Origin: Sarocladium kiliense
Taxonomy: Eukaryota > Ascomycota > Sordariomycetes > Hypocreales > Sarocladiaceae
Reading direction: 5' to 3'
DNA length: 64,000 bases
NCBI GenBank assembly: GCA_030734395.1
Contig: JAUZTG010000042.1
Location: 868,001-932,000, forward strand
Shown: positions 9,870 through 20,981 of the stretch, in pieces
Layout of the letters: every line of letters begins with the position of its first letter
How positions within the stretch are numbered: the first letter of the stretch is position 1
The notes under the pieces: generated by a model
What the model saw: the letters and a program-made list of their open reading frames with translations, nothing else
Databases searched by the model: none
What the model was told of the DNA's origin: nothing
Made by a program: the position numbers and the translations under genes

Positions 9870-12158
9870 GGGGAAAAGAGAGAAGGAGGCAAGATCGGCT
9901 TAGCTACGCGCACCGAACGCGTTCCTTGATGGTGATGGTGGTGGCTGCTACTGGTGTACTTGCAGTGCTGCTGGTACTGCTGGCTGAGTGCTGGAGGTCC
10001 ATTAGCTGCACCGTCCCAGCATGCCCACAGTTCGTACCCCAAACCCAACCAAAATCCAAGGGACAGGTGGTTAAAGGGGGGGCGGAAATGACGATGGGGC
10101 GGGCCGTTGGAGCGCGCAACTTTTTTTTTGCTCGATTCCTTGGCCAGGGGGTACCTTGCCTTGCTGAACCGGGGCAAAAGGCGCTGTAGCGTGCTCAGAT
10201 CAGGGTCTCTTCGTCTGGATGATTTCCCATAAGTGCATTAGAGGGCCCAGCCTCCCGTGGGGAATGAAGCGGTGTTGAGGCGAGAGACGGGAGCTGGCAT
10301 CAGCGAAAAGGCACTGGGCAGTCACACGGATGGATCCAGTTTAATTGTAGCGACAAATGAGACGGGCCGTAGTGGAGGTTTATGGATGGATGGTGTCCAT
10401 CTGACGTGGTGTGTAGACCTTGAAAGACAGGCAGGCTGGAAGGCTGGATCAGACGAGATCGGGAGTTGAGGCCAGCGAAGGAGTGAGGCGTGGTCAGTAG
10501 GTCGTGCCGGCAGATCCTGTTGAATGGCTGTGGTGTCCGTCAGCAGCAGCGGGATATGTCCACTGGGAGAAAATTGCAGGGTTGATAATGCATGATGATG
10601 AAGTTGGATTGAAGCTGGGCTTGGTGCTGCTGGCTCCAGTGAGCTATGATTTAAGGATGGCCTCGGTTGCATCAGTCGTGCTTGCTGCCATTGTGGATTC
10701 ATCACAATCAGACGCAATTGCCTTCCACGTAACATCACGAACTTCTCAGCCTGCTCATCACCACTGCAGCGGATCATCTCTCTCGTTGTCATTTCGCCTA
10801 CATCGCGCTTTGACCGTACACATGATTCTTTCCACAGACCTGTCCTGCACTAACAGGGTCTAATCCACTGAGGCTGCCCCTGATGGAGATTCAGACCCTC
10901 TGTGGACACATCCCCAATGGGGGCGATGGACGGGTACCTCGCGGCAACATCCACTTGTGTGGCGAGTTCATGACACCGCTTCTTCGAGAGAGGTCACTTG
11001 CTACCACTTTTCTGCGATCCGAGTATGTTCGCCCGGGGACTGACTTCCATTGGGACAGGCTCAGGTTGTGAAGTCGCAACCTGGACAGCCACGTTTAAAA
11101 TAACAGCACATGCGTCCTTTGCGCGTCGGAAGAAACACTCCCAAAACCAGCCCAGGGCAGCTGTGGCGTTACCTTCTTCTAGTACCTGATGATGTCGACG
11201 ACCGACTCGGGCACCTCTAGCTCCATTCACCGCCCTCATCCCATCCTAACCCAAGACTCGGCCGACAAACACAGTCTAGCCTCGCCTCTCATTTCCACTT
11301 AAATTGTCTCTCCCCTTCCCGAACAGGTGGTGCCTAGCGCCCAGTGGCTGGACCACCTTTTTTTGGTCCTGACGAGGAACGAATGTCGGGCGAGGGAGAG
11401 CAAAACGTGGGGTTGGCATTCCAGTGCGTGGTCGAGGAGTGAGCTAGAGACAGTAACTGCCGGTGGCTGAACCTCCCATGAAGAGTGAGTGCTGTTATTT
11501 GAGTGATAATTTCCTGGTACAAGCGATGTACTCCTAACCAAATAAAACTAAAGGACCATAGTGGCCATTCAACAGCAATAGAGAATATGACGCGACAGTG
11601 AAGAAGTGCTCACCATGACAGTAGCCTGTGTGGTAACATTCACAGACCCCCAACGGTAATCTCTTCGTGAATAGAAAGCGGTGGCGAGGACAATAATCTG
11701 GACCGTCTTATATACAACACGAGTTTGACAAGCCCTAGACAATACGCAAAGGCTCACAACGATATTGGAATCAATTGTTCTTCGATTGTAACAGCGCCCT
11801 CGCCATTGAGTCTCGATGTAGGGTAGGTCGCGTGCAATTCTAACGGCCGACTATGAGGACTCAACACCTTGAATCTGGAGATAGACCGCAAAGCTTAATT
11901 ACGGGAGCACTGGAAACGGGCGATAACAGAGGAGCGCCGTCGCTTGGCATGGTTCATCACCATGGTCCCCTAATGTGAGCATGATAGTGGTGCCACCAAA
12001 GAAACGAGACGGATCCTGAAAAGACTCAGATTCAAGTAACAAGAAAATACAGAGGCATTACATCGTGATCAAGCGAGGACTGTATTCGAAGGTAAGTCCT
12101 CCAACCCCCCGAATCCGCTGCCTCTGCTGCCAGGTGCAGCGCTCAAGCCCATTCTACC
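9870..12158. other. Intergenic, upstream of coiled-coil gene
   Basis: About 2.3 kb between the 5' side of the coiled-coil gene and the 3' end of the small secreted protein gene. It has GTGATG-type and polypyrimidine/polypurine tracts near 9,930-10,130, including a T9 run. ORFs here (for example 10,322-10,792 minus) have biased, non-protein-like composition. Nothing else was recognised. Confidence 0.5.
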
Positions 12159-12852
12159 TCATGGATCACAGATATAATCAAAATCCGCATCCGAGCTCAC
12201 AACAGCATCAAAACTCGTCTTCGTCGCACTCCTTCCCGCAGACTTACACTCCTCTGTGATTCATGTCATGTTAGTATACCAATATAATAACTCTTCAGCA
12301 ACGGCCAATTTGACAACAGAGGGGAGACAGGAGAGGCACCGATGAAACGACAGGAAAAAAACTCACCAGTCTGCTTGTCACAATCCCCAACCTCGAAGTC
12401 CCCTCCTCCGTTATTCGCTTTCTCAGCACATGCATTCTTCTGGTTGTCGCAAGCGCGGTTGACTGCTGTCTCAAAGTCCGGCTATCAAATTCACGAAGTC
12501 AGTATTCACAGTTTTCTCCTCCTTAACCAAGGCCCTGCACTTATGGGAGCAGGTCGGAATAACTTACAAAAGTATCGCCATCAACCTCAAAAGGCCTCTC
12601 CGGGTCCCCCGAGTTTGTGATCTACCTCCCCGTCAGTATGGCCAACAAATAGCGGTAAGAGCATGGTGAAATGGAACTCACACCCGGCGCAGTCTCTCCT
12701 CCCAAAGCTCCCGTGAAGGCTTGGAGATTCGCTGACGCCTGTCTCGGTCGCAAGCCCATCTTCCATTGGCCTGCCAGCTCGTCCGCCATATCTAGGCTTG
12801 CGGACGCAAGCGTCGCTGCTGTGAGCAATGTGAGGATGAGGTGTTTGAACAT
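12159..12852 (-). CDS. Small secreted protein, 144 residues, four exons
   Basis: Exons on the minus strand: 12852-12682, 12621-12568, 12481-12367 and 12253-12159. All junctions keep frame with donors GTGAGT, GTAAGT and GTGAGT. The product begins with a signal peptide (MFKHLILTLLTAATLASA). A short exon encodes a PFEVDGDTF-type motif, followed by ACDNQKNACAEKAN, VGDCDKQTEEC and a C-terminal YICDP. Five cysteines lie in the mature part. I recall this pattern of xFxVxGxTF followed by paired CDxQxxxCA and DCDxQxxxC motifs from uncharacterised secreted proteins of other moulds, but no function is known to me. Export to wall or medium is inferred from the signal peptide. The neighbouring Mid2-like gene is on the same strand. 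Confidence 0.8.
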
Positions 12853-13912
12853 CGTGATGGCGCGTATAGGAGTGAAAGCTCGATTTTGTTCGGTGTGGCC
12901 GTTCTCTCTGGAGCGTCGTGCGCAGCTTGTTCCACAGATCCGGTCGCAGTCCCTCTTCAATCTGGTGTGGGATATCGTGGTTGCCAACTTTCGCTTTCAA
13001 GGTTGCCGACTTCGTTCGTCCGTCGTTCAATTGAGCATCAATCGTTGTCCTCTCACGCGCCAGACTTCAAATTTCAGAACCAAAGCCGAAAGTAATAGGG
13101 AAGGAAGACGACACGCATCACGAGCTCCCCCTCCCTTGTTTAGCATAAAGCAATGCCTCCCGATACAGCGCATGCCATGCTATGCCATGCCACCCCGTCC
13201 CGGGTAATACCGCCTGTCGTATGTCATTAACAGCATAGTGCAGCATACATACAGCGCAGGCACACCCAATTCTGAAACGCGGCCCGGAACCTACGTGGGC
13301 GTTCTTGGTTGTGCGAATGGGGAATTGCGAAACGGGACTTGAGACAAATGCACCACCCAAAGGAGACGACCTGGCGTTCTGGCGGAAGAAAACCAGGGAA
13401 CACCTCAGTCGGCGTCTGGACGGCGCGAGCTGAGAGCAATTCCTTCACGGACTCATTGAAAGTCACTTGGGGAGCGCGATCATCAGGTTTGAGAAACAGA
13501 GTCCGCCAAGGGATCTTCAAACCCCTGGCCAACCCATCTTGGCATTATTGAAAGGTGTCTTCTATGATTCTAAAAACAACAAGGAGATGAGAAAGATCAA
13601 GGCAGAACCAATGTCCAGATCCATGAACAAAAGAAACCCTTTGGCTTCGCTACACATGCATGCGCCTTGAGGTACCCAACGAGTCGATCCACCGCATTAG
13701 TTGTGAGATCTTGTCGTGAGCAATGAGAGGAAAGAAAACAAAAAAGAAGAAAAACGCCTGGCTTCGTTCGCCGTGTGAGCCATTTGGCCCTCGGGACTGT
13801 CATCACCAACCCGATCCGAAATTTGCTCTATTATAATCGTAGACATACGGCCCAGCCAGAACCGCCTTGATGTGATCGAGTTGACGACATCGGTAGCCAG
13901 CAATGCCACAAA
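12853..13912. other. Intergenic, upstream of small secreted protein
   Basis: Holds the promoter of the secreted protein gene and the 3' side of the Mid2-like gene. A minus-strand frame (13227-13532) reads plausibly in places but begins with TTG, not ATG, and has no recognisable motif. An ATGCCATGC-type short repeat lies near 13,170-13,190. Confidence 0.45.
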
Positions 13913-14824
13913 CTAGAAGTTGGATGAGGCATTGACCTGGGTAGGCTGATGGTAGTTTTCGAGGGTTTGTTGGAAGGGACTTCGTGACGGGGCAGTGCTA
14001 CCGCCAGCCGTGCTCGGGGGCTCCGTAGTCTTCTCACCGCCGACGTTGTTATAGGGGCGGCCATGGTCGTAGTCCATGAGAGCATCGTTCTCCTCGGCAC
14101 GCTTGCGGCGGCCCCAAATGCGCCAAGAGACAAGACCGATAGCACCAAGCAGGATAGCGCCACCAACACCAACAACCACACCGATAATGGTGTTACGGGT
14201 GCTGTCAGACATGCCACCATCGCTGTCAGAGTCGTCGGCATTCAGGGCAACAGTGTTGGTACTGAGCGTTGTGCTGGTGCTGGTCTCCTTAGTACCGTCC
14301 TCGTTAGTCTTAGTAACGACCTCGACCTTGGTGGAGACGACCTTGGTGGAACTGGTCTGCTGCTCCTTCTGCTCAGAAGTGGTAGACTCGGGCTGCTCGC
14401 TAGAGCTGGTCTCGTTTGCTTGCTCTTCGGACGAAGTCTCTTCCGCAGCGGCAGACGATGAGGTGCTGGAGCTGGAGGGAGGCTCTGTGGTGGTCTGTTG
14501 AGGTTGCTCCGAGGTGCTTTGTTCCTGGACGCTAGTGGATTCGGGGGCGGACTCGCTGGAGGAGGTCTCCTCGTTGTCACCGTTGGTATCAGAAGGGGTT
14601 GGTTCCTCGCCAGCGCTCTCGGTAGGATCAGCTGAGGTATCGTCGCCCGTTGGGGATGGTGCTTCAGCGCTTGACTCCTCCGCACTGCTGTCACTGCCAG
14701 CGTTGTCCTGCCTCTTTGCCACAGCATTTCCGTTGGTGCGTCCGTTATCAAGCCATGACGCGTGTGCGACGGCTACGAGAGCCACGACCAGTAGAAGCAG
14801 CTTGAAGAGACGTGTGGAATGCAT
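13913..14824 (-). CDS. Mid2/WSC-like single-pass surface protein
   Basis: 303-residue intronless frame. I start it at the Met at 14824 because a strong signal peptide follows at once (MHSTRLFKLLLLVVALVAV). The longer frame upstream to 14950 adds 42 residues with no such feature. After cleavage comes a KR-bounded ectodomain of about 190 residues, almost wholly Ser, Thr, Glu and Pro and suited to O-mannosylation. One membrane span follows (TIIGVVVGVGGAILLGAIGL), then a basic stop-transfer WRIWGRRKR and a cytosolic tail with MDYDHGRPYNNVGG. This layout is that of fungal cell-wall stress sensors (Mid2/Mtl1) and related plasma-membrane anchors. No Cys-rich WSC domain is visible, so Mid2-like fits better. 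The sensor role is inference. Confidence 0.8.
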   Translation of the reverse strand: MHSTRLFKLLLLVVALVAVAHASWLDNGRTNGNAVAKRQDNAGSDSSAEESSAEAPSPTGDDTSADPTESAGEEPTPSDTNGDNEETSSSESAPESTSVQEQSTSEQPQQTTTEPPSSSSTSSSAAAEETSSEEQANETSSSEQPESTTSEQKEQQTSSTKVVSTKVEVVTKTNEDGTKETSTSTTLSTNTVALNADDSDSDGGMSDSTRNTIIGVVVGVGGAILLGAIGLVSWRIWGRRKRAEENDALMDYDHGRPYNNVGGEKTTEPPSTAGGSTAPSRSPFQQTLENYHQPTQVNASSNF

Positions 14825-17585
14825 TGTGCTGGTGATGGGAAGGCCGTGGAGATGTTGTGATGTAAAGGGGTCGAAAGAGTGATGAGGATCAGATAACCTG
14901 GACGTCCCCCCTAAGAAAAGTATCTGCCCTAGGAGAGGCCTCGGAAGCAACTGAAGAACGAAGTCGGGCCGGGTGAGAATTTGGGTGAATTCGGGACGAG
15001 GTGCTGAGGCTGTGCCGGCGATGGTTCACGTGTGGGTGACGCGGCAGTTGGGAGGACCAGAAAATTCGACCTAGCGAGTGGATGACTAGCTCGGTGGACT
15101 GGAGCGAGTTTGTCGTCGACGAAGGTGAGTGATGACTCGAGGAAGAATAACGAAAGACCAGGGGGAGGGGAGAATCGAGACGACAGACGAAGGTGAGAAG
15201 AGGAGTAAGAAAAAGCGAGCGTATGTTTGGCTTTAGGTAGGAGAGGAGCAGGAGAGAAGCACGAAGAAGCGAAGATGGTGCTGTACGAGAATGGGGCCAC
15301 GCCATCCATGCCTGCCATCGCTTGCCAGCTGTCGGCCACTGCCACTTGCATTTGCTACGAGTGCCTGGGCTTGGGCTACCTTAGTGGGTGCCACCCGCTG
15401 CTGTGTCCCGCCTGGTGCCCGTTGAAGCCGCCGTAGCGCGCTTCAGTCCACTGAGGTGTGCCCACCATGGCCCCCGGTCCAGGCCCATCCTCACCCTGCG
15501 TGACTCTGCAGGTGGTCATTGCTGTACACTGCAATTTCAGGTTGTGTTTTTGATGACTCTTCTTTCGTTCTAGCTGTAGTACCAGAGATTATGGCAATTT
15601 CATGCCCTAGCAGCAAACACTTCAGCCATTTCTCTCTGTCGAGAAGAATAAGCTCAGAATGTTTTCGGCATGCTCATCCTCCTCGCTGGCCAGCACAGCC
15701 CACCACCCCCATTCCTCCACACCGTACTCGACCCCATGCATCCATCAGTCACGGCCACTGCACCAGACCCGCCTCGTATTCCTCCCAAGCTGCAGCTGAT
15801 GGATGTTCCACGCACAGGCCCGTCGAAGCAGCACCAGCGCCCGGCCCCATCCATCTCCGGCCAATGGGTCCCTTTTTTGACCAGAGGGAAAGCTTTTGCA
15901 GATCTGCACGCAATGCCCAGAGTTTCTTGGTTCGGGACCTTCCATCACGTCACATGGGGTCATCTGCCACGTACAATAGCTTGAGCCATGCACAATTGAT
16001 AATATCGACATGAAGAGTATACAGTGTACGTAAGTGCCACTGGTAAGTTGGTAACCGTGACCTCGCCAGATCTCTGCTAACAAATGCCAAGCATGTGTTA
16101 CGGTTCAACGGTTGACCCTGAGTGCTACACAACCCCAAGCCACGTCCTGGAGTGCTGCATCAAACAAACCAAAACTGAGCCAACAACAACCTCAATCCCC
16201 ATCAAACGGCCCAACCACATTGCCCCCATAACTCACCGTTACCAGATCATATTCGTTACCTTTCAGAATGCACGAAGCGCACTGATGGCTTCCGAACCCC
16301 ACCGGCTAGTCAGAAAGGACAAGACTTGGCTCCTTAGGAGAATATGCAAGCCCACCAACCCAGTTCCCAAAAATAAACCTCAACCCGTTCACCTGGCGCG
16401 CTAGTTGGCCGTTCCCGCATTCCTGCCAACGGCATCGAATATGATTTGGCTGAGCGAGTCGGACTACATTGATCAGGTTTCAATTTCTCGCGGTAGACGA
16501 ACTCCCGCATAACGCGCTTCCCCCTTCGAGAAGAGAAAAGAGTACTTGAGGTGCTCTTCTCGAAACATTGCACAGCCCTCTGTTTCCCGGCGCTGTGCAT
16601 TACTCCACCACCAAAGTCCCCTTCCCGCGGTGGATACCCGATGAACAGCTTCCCTCACAGCCACGCATCATTTGCAGCAACCTTAAACCACATCTCGTCG
16701 ATCTTACTGTTGACATTCTTCATGCACAGGGGCCGTCCATCCCCATATCAAAGACTAAAACTAATCAGCCTTGACATACCCCATGTCTAAGTAAACTCTA
16801 ATGCCTTGGTAACTCATTACCCAAATCGTCACTTCTGCGTGAGAAAATTGGGGGCAGGGCTGTAGAGTCGAAGATCCTCAGGGGCTACCATCGATTGCTA
16901 GGGGCAGCCTGATACGATGTACGAGACAGTGAGACGTACACAAACACAGGCACACACTAACGGAAGCACGCAACCGCTTGTCGTGGATTAATAGCTCTGT
17001 ATCACAAAGGAGCATGTTGACTTGTGACACTCCAGCCTGCAAAAGAGGCACGAATGTGATGTGCATGTGCTCATGGCCACTCGATACGTGTGGGTCATAT
17101 CCATTTGGTCATCAGAATAGCTCTTTGTATTCATGAGCTGAACCGTGCGAAACGGCCACCGCCCAACTGATCCAAAAGGGTATAAGCGATCATCCACTCC
17201 CTTATGCTCCGGAGCCAACTGCTCTTCCTCTCGCAGCACCCGAGCTTGCTAAGCTAGTAGGAATAGAAACTAAACATAAAGAAAAATTGCTCTATGAGGG
17301 GAGCAAGTGGCGATAACAATGCTTTCGTGTACGGCGTTATCCAAAATGACACAACAGAGATCCATGCGCGCAAGGAATGTAGACGTGACCAGAAATCATA
17401 GAAGAGGCCCGTGTATGAGTAATCAAAATGATATCGTTCCGCGGAGGCATAACACAAATACAGAGAGAAAGGGTTTGGAGGGAGAAAGAAGCGTCGTGAG
17501 GTTGTGTAGTACTGTAGAAACATCCTTTAGTGAAACCCGAGAGCCGTCTCAAGATCAGGAAGAGATTATCTTCCCAAGGTCTAGA
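14825..17585. other. Intergenic
   Basis: 2.8 kb between the Mid2-like promoter and the 3' end of the next minus-strand gene. ORFs are present, such as 15519-16013 plus and a minus 88-codon ATG frame at 16334-16600. None has a recognisable motif or clear coding bias. The segment upstream of 14824 is rich in GA/CT tracts, as expected for a fungal promoter and 5' UTR. Confidence 0.5.
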
Positions 17586-20500
17586 TCAGCCCCAAATAGG
17601 AATGCCCTTGTACGCTGGCGAGTTGTAGCTGTGCAGCACTCGAAAGGGGGGGCTTGATCCCTCCACAGACATGCGACTCGATGAAGGTCGGCTGTGCAGC
17701 TTTGGCTCATGGCCATCCCGACTATTGGAGGATTGCTGCCTCTCCGCAATGTGTCGGTTTGGCATCCAGTGATCCTTGCTCTGCTCCCTGGATGGCATCG
17801 GAGCCAGGGCCGACTGCTGTTGCTGCATTGAAGGTGGCCTATAGCCGTGTCCATCATAGCTGTACCGCTGTCCAAACAAAGGGCGTCTCATTTTCGGGGT
17901 TGGTGCACTCCATTGACCTTGTTGCGGAAGGGGTGCCGCTCGAGGGTAAGGGCCTGCTGGAATCGGAGGCGGCGCAGCGGCGTAGGGATAGTGGCCGAGA
18001 TCCTCAGACGAGGAGGGAACGGACGACGTCGAATCGTACGGATCATGTGACACAGGAGGCCGGTACTGAGGCACACCAGCAGGGCTAGACTGTCGGCGGC
18101 TGGACTTGTGTCCGCCACGCCTCTTTTTAGAGCCTCGAGTCTGCATGCTGATAGGAGGTGGTGTCTTGGAGGTCATCATAACAGAATCCCTTTCGAAGAC
18201 AGGAGAGAGATGACCAGCCATTGTCTGACGGACGTCAGGGGCTGATTTTCGGCTGCGAAGCTGCGGCTGGCGTCGAGATGCTCGTGGGTCGACATAGGGC
18301 TCCTTCATCCAGCTCTGACTGTCGGGCGTCGGGTACCGTCCTTGATCACTCATGCCGAGGAGTGCTTGGTCGAAAGCGCTGTTACCCACACTGCGGCGAG
18401 CATTCGGAACCATGAAGTCACGCTCATCGACCAGACTGCCATCTACGACCACATCATCGTCCGAGTCGGAGTCAGCCCCGAAATCGCGTGCGGCCCGCTG
18501 TGTCTTCCTTTCGTCCATAGTCGACCTGCGTCTGACAACATTGCGCGGACTGGAGGATGACTTGGGGGACAGAATAGATGTTGCAGCTCCTGTGATAGAT
18601 CCGCCCACGCTAGAGATGGAGAGTCTGGCGGACTTGCGGCGCTCTGGCCTTGTCGACTCTATGGGTTCGCTGTAGCGCTGGGGCTCAGGCTTGGGTTGCT
18701 GCGGCTGCGGTTGCGGAGCGGATGGTCTCTCAGAAACACCAGCCTCAGAGGAATCTTCCACACTGAGAATGGTCCCGAGTGAGTCCTGGCTGGGTTCGGC
18801 CCGTAGGGCCAGTCGTTTTGGCGCAGTGGGGAACCTGGCACTATGCCCTTGCAGCTGCTCCTCTACCGCAGTAGGCACGGAAGGGACACCACCATCAAAC
18901 TCATGAACAGCGTAACTCGTCGAAAGCTCTTTCCGCGACCCACCACTTAGCAAACGACGAAGACCACTCATCCGGTGAGAGTTGTTACCATTATGACTTG
19001 ATACTCTCTGGAGCAAGTTTCCTGAAGACTTAGGTCGGTCCTGGCTAGACGATTTGCGAGATGGTTTCTGCTCTCGACTCTTACCTGAGCGAAGCGACGG
19101 CAGCCGAATGATGCTGAGACTTGTGGAAGATGTTGAGGTTCGAGGCGTTGACAAAGAGCCATCGTCCTTGGACGAGATCGAAGGCTGCAGATAATCCTCG
19201 GGCGGAGTTGGCGTATCGTCAGTCCTCATTGGACTGGCTCCGTTTGAAGGCTCGGCAATAGGACTCGATCCGGTACTTTCTGAGCTGTGAATGACGGAGC
19301 TCAAATAATCGGTGCCGCCTGTCGTGGCGCGCTTCTGTCGAACAGAGCGAACAGACACGTTGGAGCTATAGCCACTGTCGACAGTAGACAAAGACTTGCG
19401 GGAAGACTTGGAAGTGTTCGAAACGTAGCCGCTATCTTTCCTGGACACGTGTACCAGGCTGGGCCTGGTCGGAGATTTGATGCCGACATCCAACTGCTGA
19501 GCTACCTCAATCACTTGTGTCACTGGCTCGGTGGGCTCTGGTCGTGGCGAGTCGTCCTCCTCTTCAAACAACTGGTCATCAACAGCTGCATGCTTCGATG
19601 TGGTCTGCAGTTCAGGGGTCGGAGGGCGAACTGTAACAGGGAGCTGTTGATCGTTTCCAAGTCGGGGAGAGGATTGACGAGGACTCAGAGGTGAGTGTTG
19701 TGAAGGATCTCTGACAGCAGGAGCCATAGTTTTCGGCGAACGTGGAGAAGCAGGCTCGATAGTAAGCTGCGGGTGTCCCTTTCTGGTCTGGATCTGGAAT
19801 TCATCGAAGGCGCTGGACCTTGGGGATGCCGCAAACTGTCCTCTCGATTCGTTCGTCTGCTCCCTGCCAACTTTCGTGGGGACATACAGAGTAACCTCAT
19901 CAGGTTCTTGCCCGGGGCTTGATGCAGGTGCTCCGTTTGTGATCCGCAAAGTCCCGAACATCATGACGCCAAGTTGCTTATACTCGGCTTCGCTGGGCGT
20001 CGGAGCCCTTTCTGCCAGTTCAGACTTGGAAGGGAGGACGGGCAGGGACATGTGCCTCCAGGCCTTTGAGTCGATCGAGTTCTCTCGAGAGACCGATGGG
20101 GTCGGTTCCATGCTTCGACGGAAGCTCGCTTTTCTTCTGAGCTTCTGTGGTGCCTCAGCTCTGGTTGCAACACCTGGGGTCATAATGAGGGAACGACGAC
20201 GATGGGGTGGATAGAGCGAGGTCTCGGACTGGGTTCGATGAGGAGGCAGGCTCTCGGGCTGAGGAGTGGTCGAATTTCTTCTCATGTTGCAGACCGCGTC
20301 TTGAGACTCCCCGCCACGACTATTGGACCTCGAATGGAGCGAAGCGCGTCTCTCGACAAGACTTTGGGATCGGGGCAGGGGTTCTTCGACAATCGAGGGA
20401 ACATCCCTTGCACCGGACTGGGTCCTCGTTGTTTGTACACTGAATACGCATATAATTAGGTTCTCGGTTGATAATAATAGATGGGGTTCAGCGGTATGCT

Positions 20501-20981
20501 TGTGAACGTACCTGGGTGACCTCGCAATTCCCGGAATCGAGTTCCGGTTGCCCTGCCTTGAAGGAGCTCGAGACGGCGAAGCGCTGCCATTGATGGAAGC
20601 GTGACCAGTACTTCGCCTTCTCTCTATTCTCTCAGCACGAAGGAGCTCATTGAAGCCATATTGGGTCGGAGATTTGGGAGCGGAGGTTGCAGACTTGAGG
20701 TCGTTGGTGGCGGGGTCAATGTGAGGGTTGTCGTGAAACACGGCTGTGGCTGGCCCAGGTGAGACAACATCAACTGATGGTCTTTGGGAAGCAGGAATTG
20801 GAACAGTGCCGACGAGGTATGAGTTTGAGAATTGAGCGGCCTTGGTGTGATGGACTGCAAGTTCGCTGGCGGGAGCAGAGGCCGTAACGCGGTTCCGCGG
20901 ACCATCACGGCCGGCAACCCTGGGCTTCGAGAGCTTCCTGGACGTGGCGCGCGGCGCTTCCTGGGAGGGCGTGTTGCCCAT
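17586..20981 (-). CDS. Large disordered protein with N-myristoylation motif
   Basis: Unrecognised family. Exon 1 runs 20981-20512 and exon 2 20439-17586. The intron at 20440-20511 has donor GTACGT and acceptor TTCAG and joins ...IARSP to SVQTTRT. The product is about 1,107 residues. It starts MGNTPSQEAP, where Gly2 and Ser6 fit an N-myristoylation site, so membrane attachment is likely. The rest is low complexity, rich in Ser, Pro and Arg, with many SRxS/RxxS phosphosite-like patches and no globular domain. The C-terminus is distinctive (RVLHSYNSPAYKGIPIWG). Long disordered MGN-starting proteins occur in many Pezizomycotina as hypothetical proteins. A signalling or scaffold role is only a guess. 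Confidence 0.8.
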   Translation of the reverse strand: MGNTPSQEAPRATSRKLSKPRVAGRDGPRNRVTASAPASELAVHHTKAAQFSNSYLVGTVPIPASQRPSVDVVSPGPATAVFHDNPHIDPATNDLKSATSAPKSPTQYGFNELLRAERIERRRSTGHASINGSASPSRAPSRQGNRNSIPGIARSPRYVHKHTAEPHLLLSTENLIICVFSVQTTRTQSGARDVPSIVEEPLPRSQSLVERRASLHSRSNSRGGESQDAVCNMRRNSTTPQPESLPPHRTQSETSLYPPHRRRSLIMTPGVATRAEAPQKLRRKASFRRSMEPTPSVSRENSIDSKAWRHMSLPVLPSKSELAERAPTPSEAEYKQLGVMMFGTLRITNGAPASSPGQEPDEVTLYVPTKVGREQTNESRGQFAASPRSSAFDEFQIQTRKGHPQLTIEPASPRSPKTMAPAVRDPSQHSPLSPRQSSPRLGNDQQLPVTVRPPTPELQTTSKHAAVDDQLFEEEDDSPRPEPTEPVTQVIEVAQQLDVGIKSPTRPSLVHVSRKDSGYVSNTSKSSRKSLSTVDSGYSSNVSVRSVRQKRATTGGTDYLSSVIHSSESTGSSPIAEPSNGASPMRTDDTPTPPEDYLQPSISSKDDGSLSTPRTSTSSTSLSIIRLPSLRSGKSREQKPSRKSSSQDRPKSSGNLLQRVSSHNGNNSHRMSGLRRLLSGGSRKELSTSYAVHEFDGGVPSVPTAVEEQLQGHSARFPTAPKRLALRAEPSQDSLGTILSVEDSSEAGVSERPSAPQPQPQQPKPEPQRYSEPIESTRPERRKSARLSISSVGGSITGAATSILSPKSSSSPRNVVRRRSTMDERKTQRAARDFGADSDSDDDVVVDGSLVDERDFMVPNARRSVGNSAFDQALLGMSDQGRYPTPDSQSWMKEPYVDPRASRRQPQLRSRKSAPDVRQTMAGHLSPVFERDSVMMTSKTPPPISMQTRGSKKRRGGHKSSRRQSSPAGVPQYRPPVSHDPYDSTSSVPSSSEDLGHYPYAAAPPPIPAGPYPRAAPLPQQGQWSAPTPKMRRPLFGQRYSYDGHGYRPPSMQQQQSALAPMPSREQSKDHWMPNRHIAERQQSSNSRDGHEPKLHSRPSSSRMSVEGSSPPFRVLHSYNSPAYKGIPIWG

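Noticed and set aside
14063..14882. Plus-strand Ser/Val/Leu-rich frames over the Mid2-like gene
   Set aside because: Antisense reading of the Ser/Thr codons of the real gene.
15519..16013. 164-codon plus-strand frame
   Set aside because: Composition is rich in His, Pro, Arg and Ser from C-rich DNA; no motif and no splice support.
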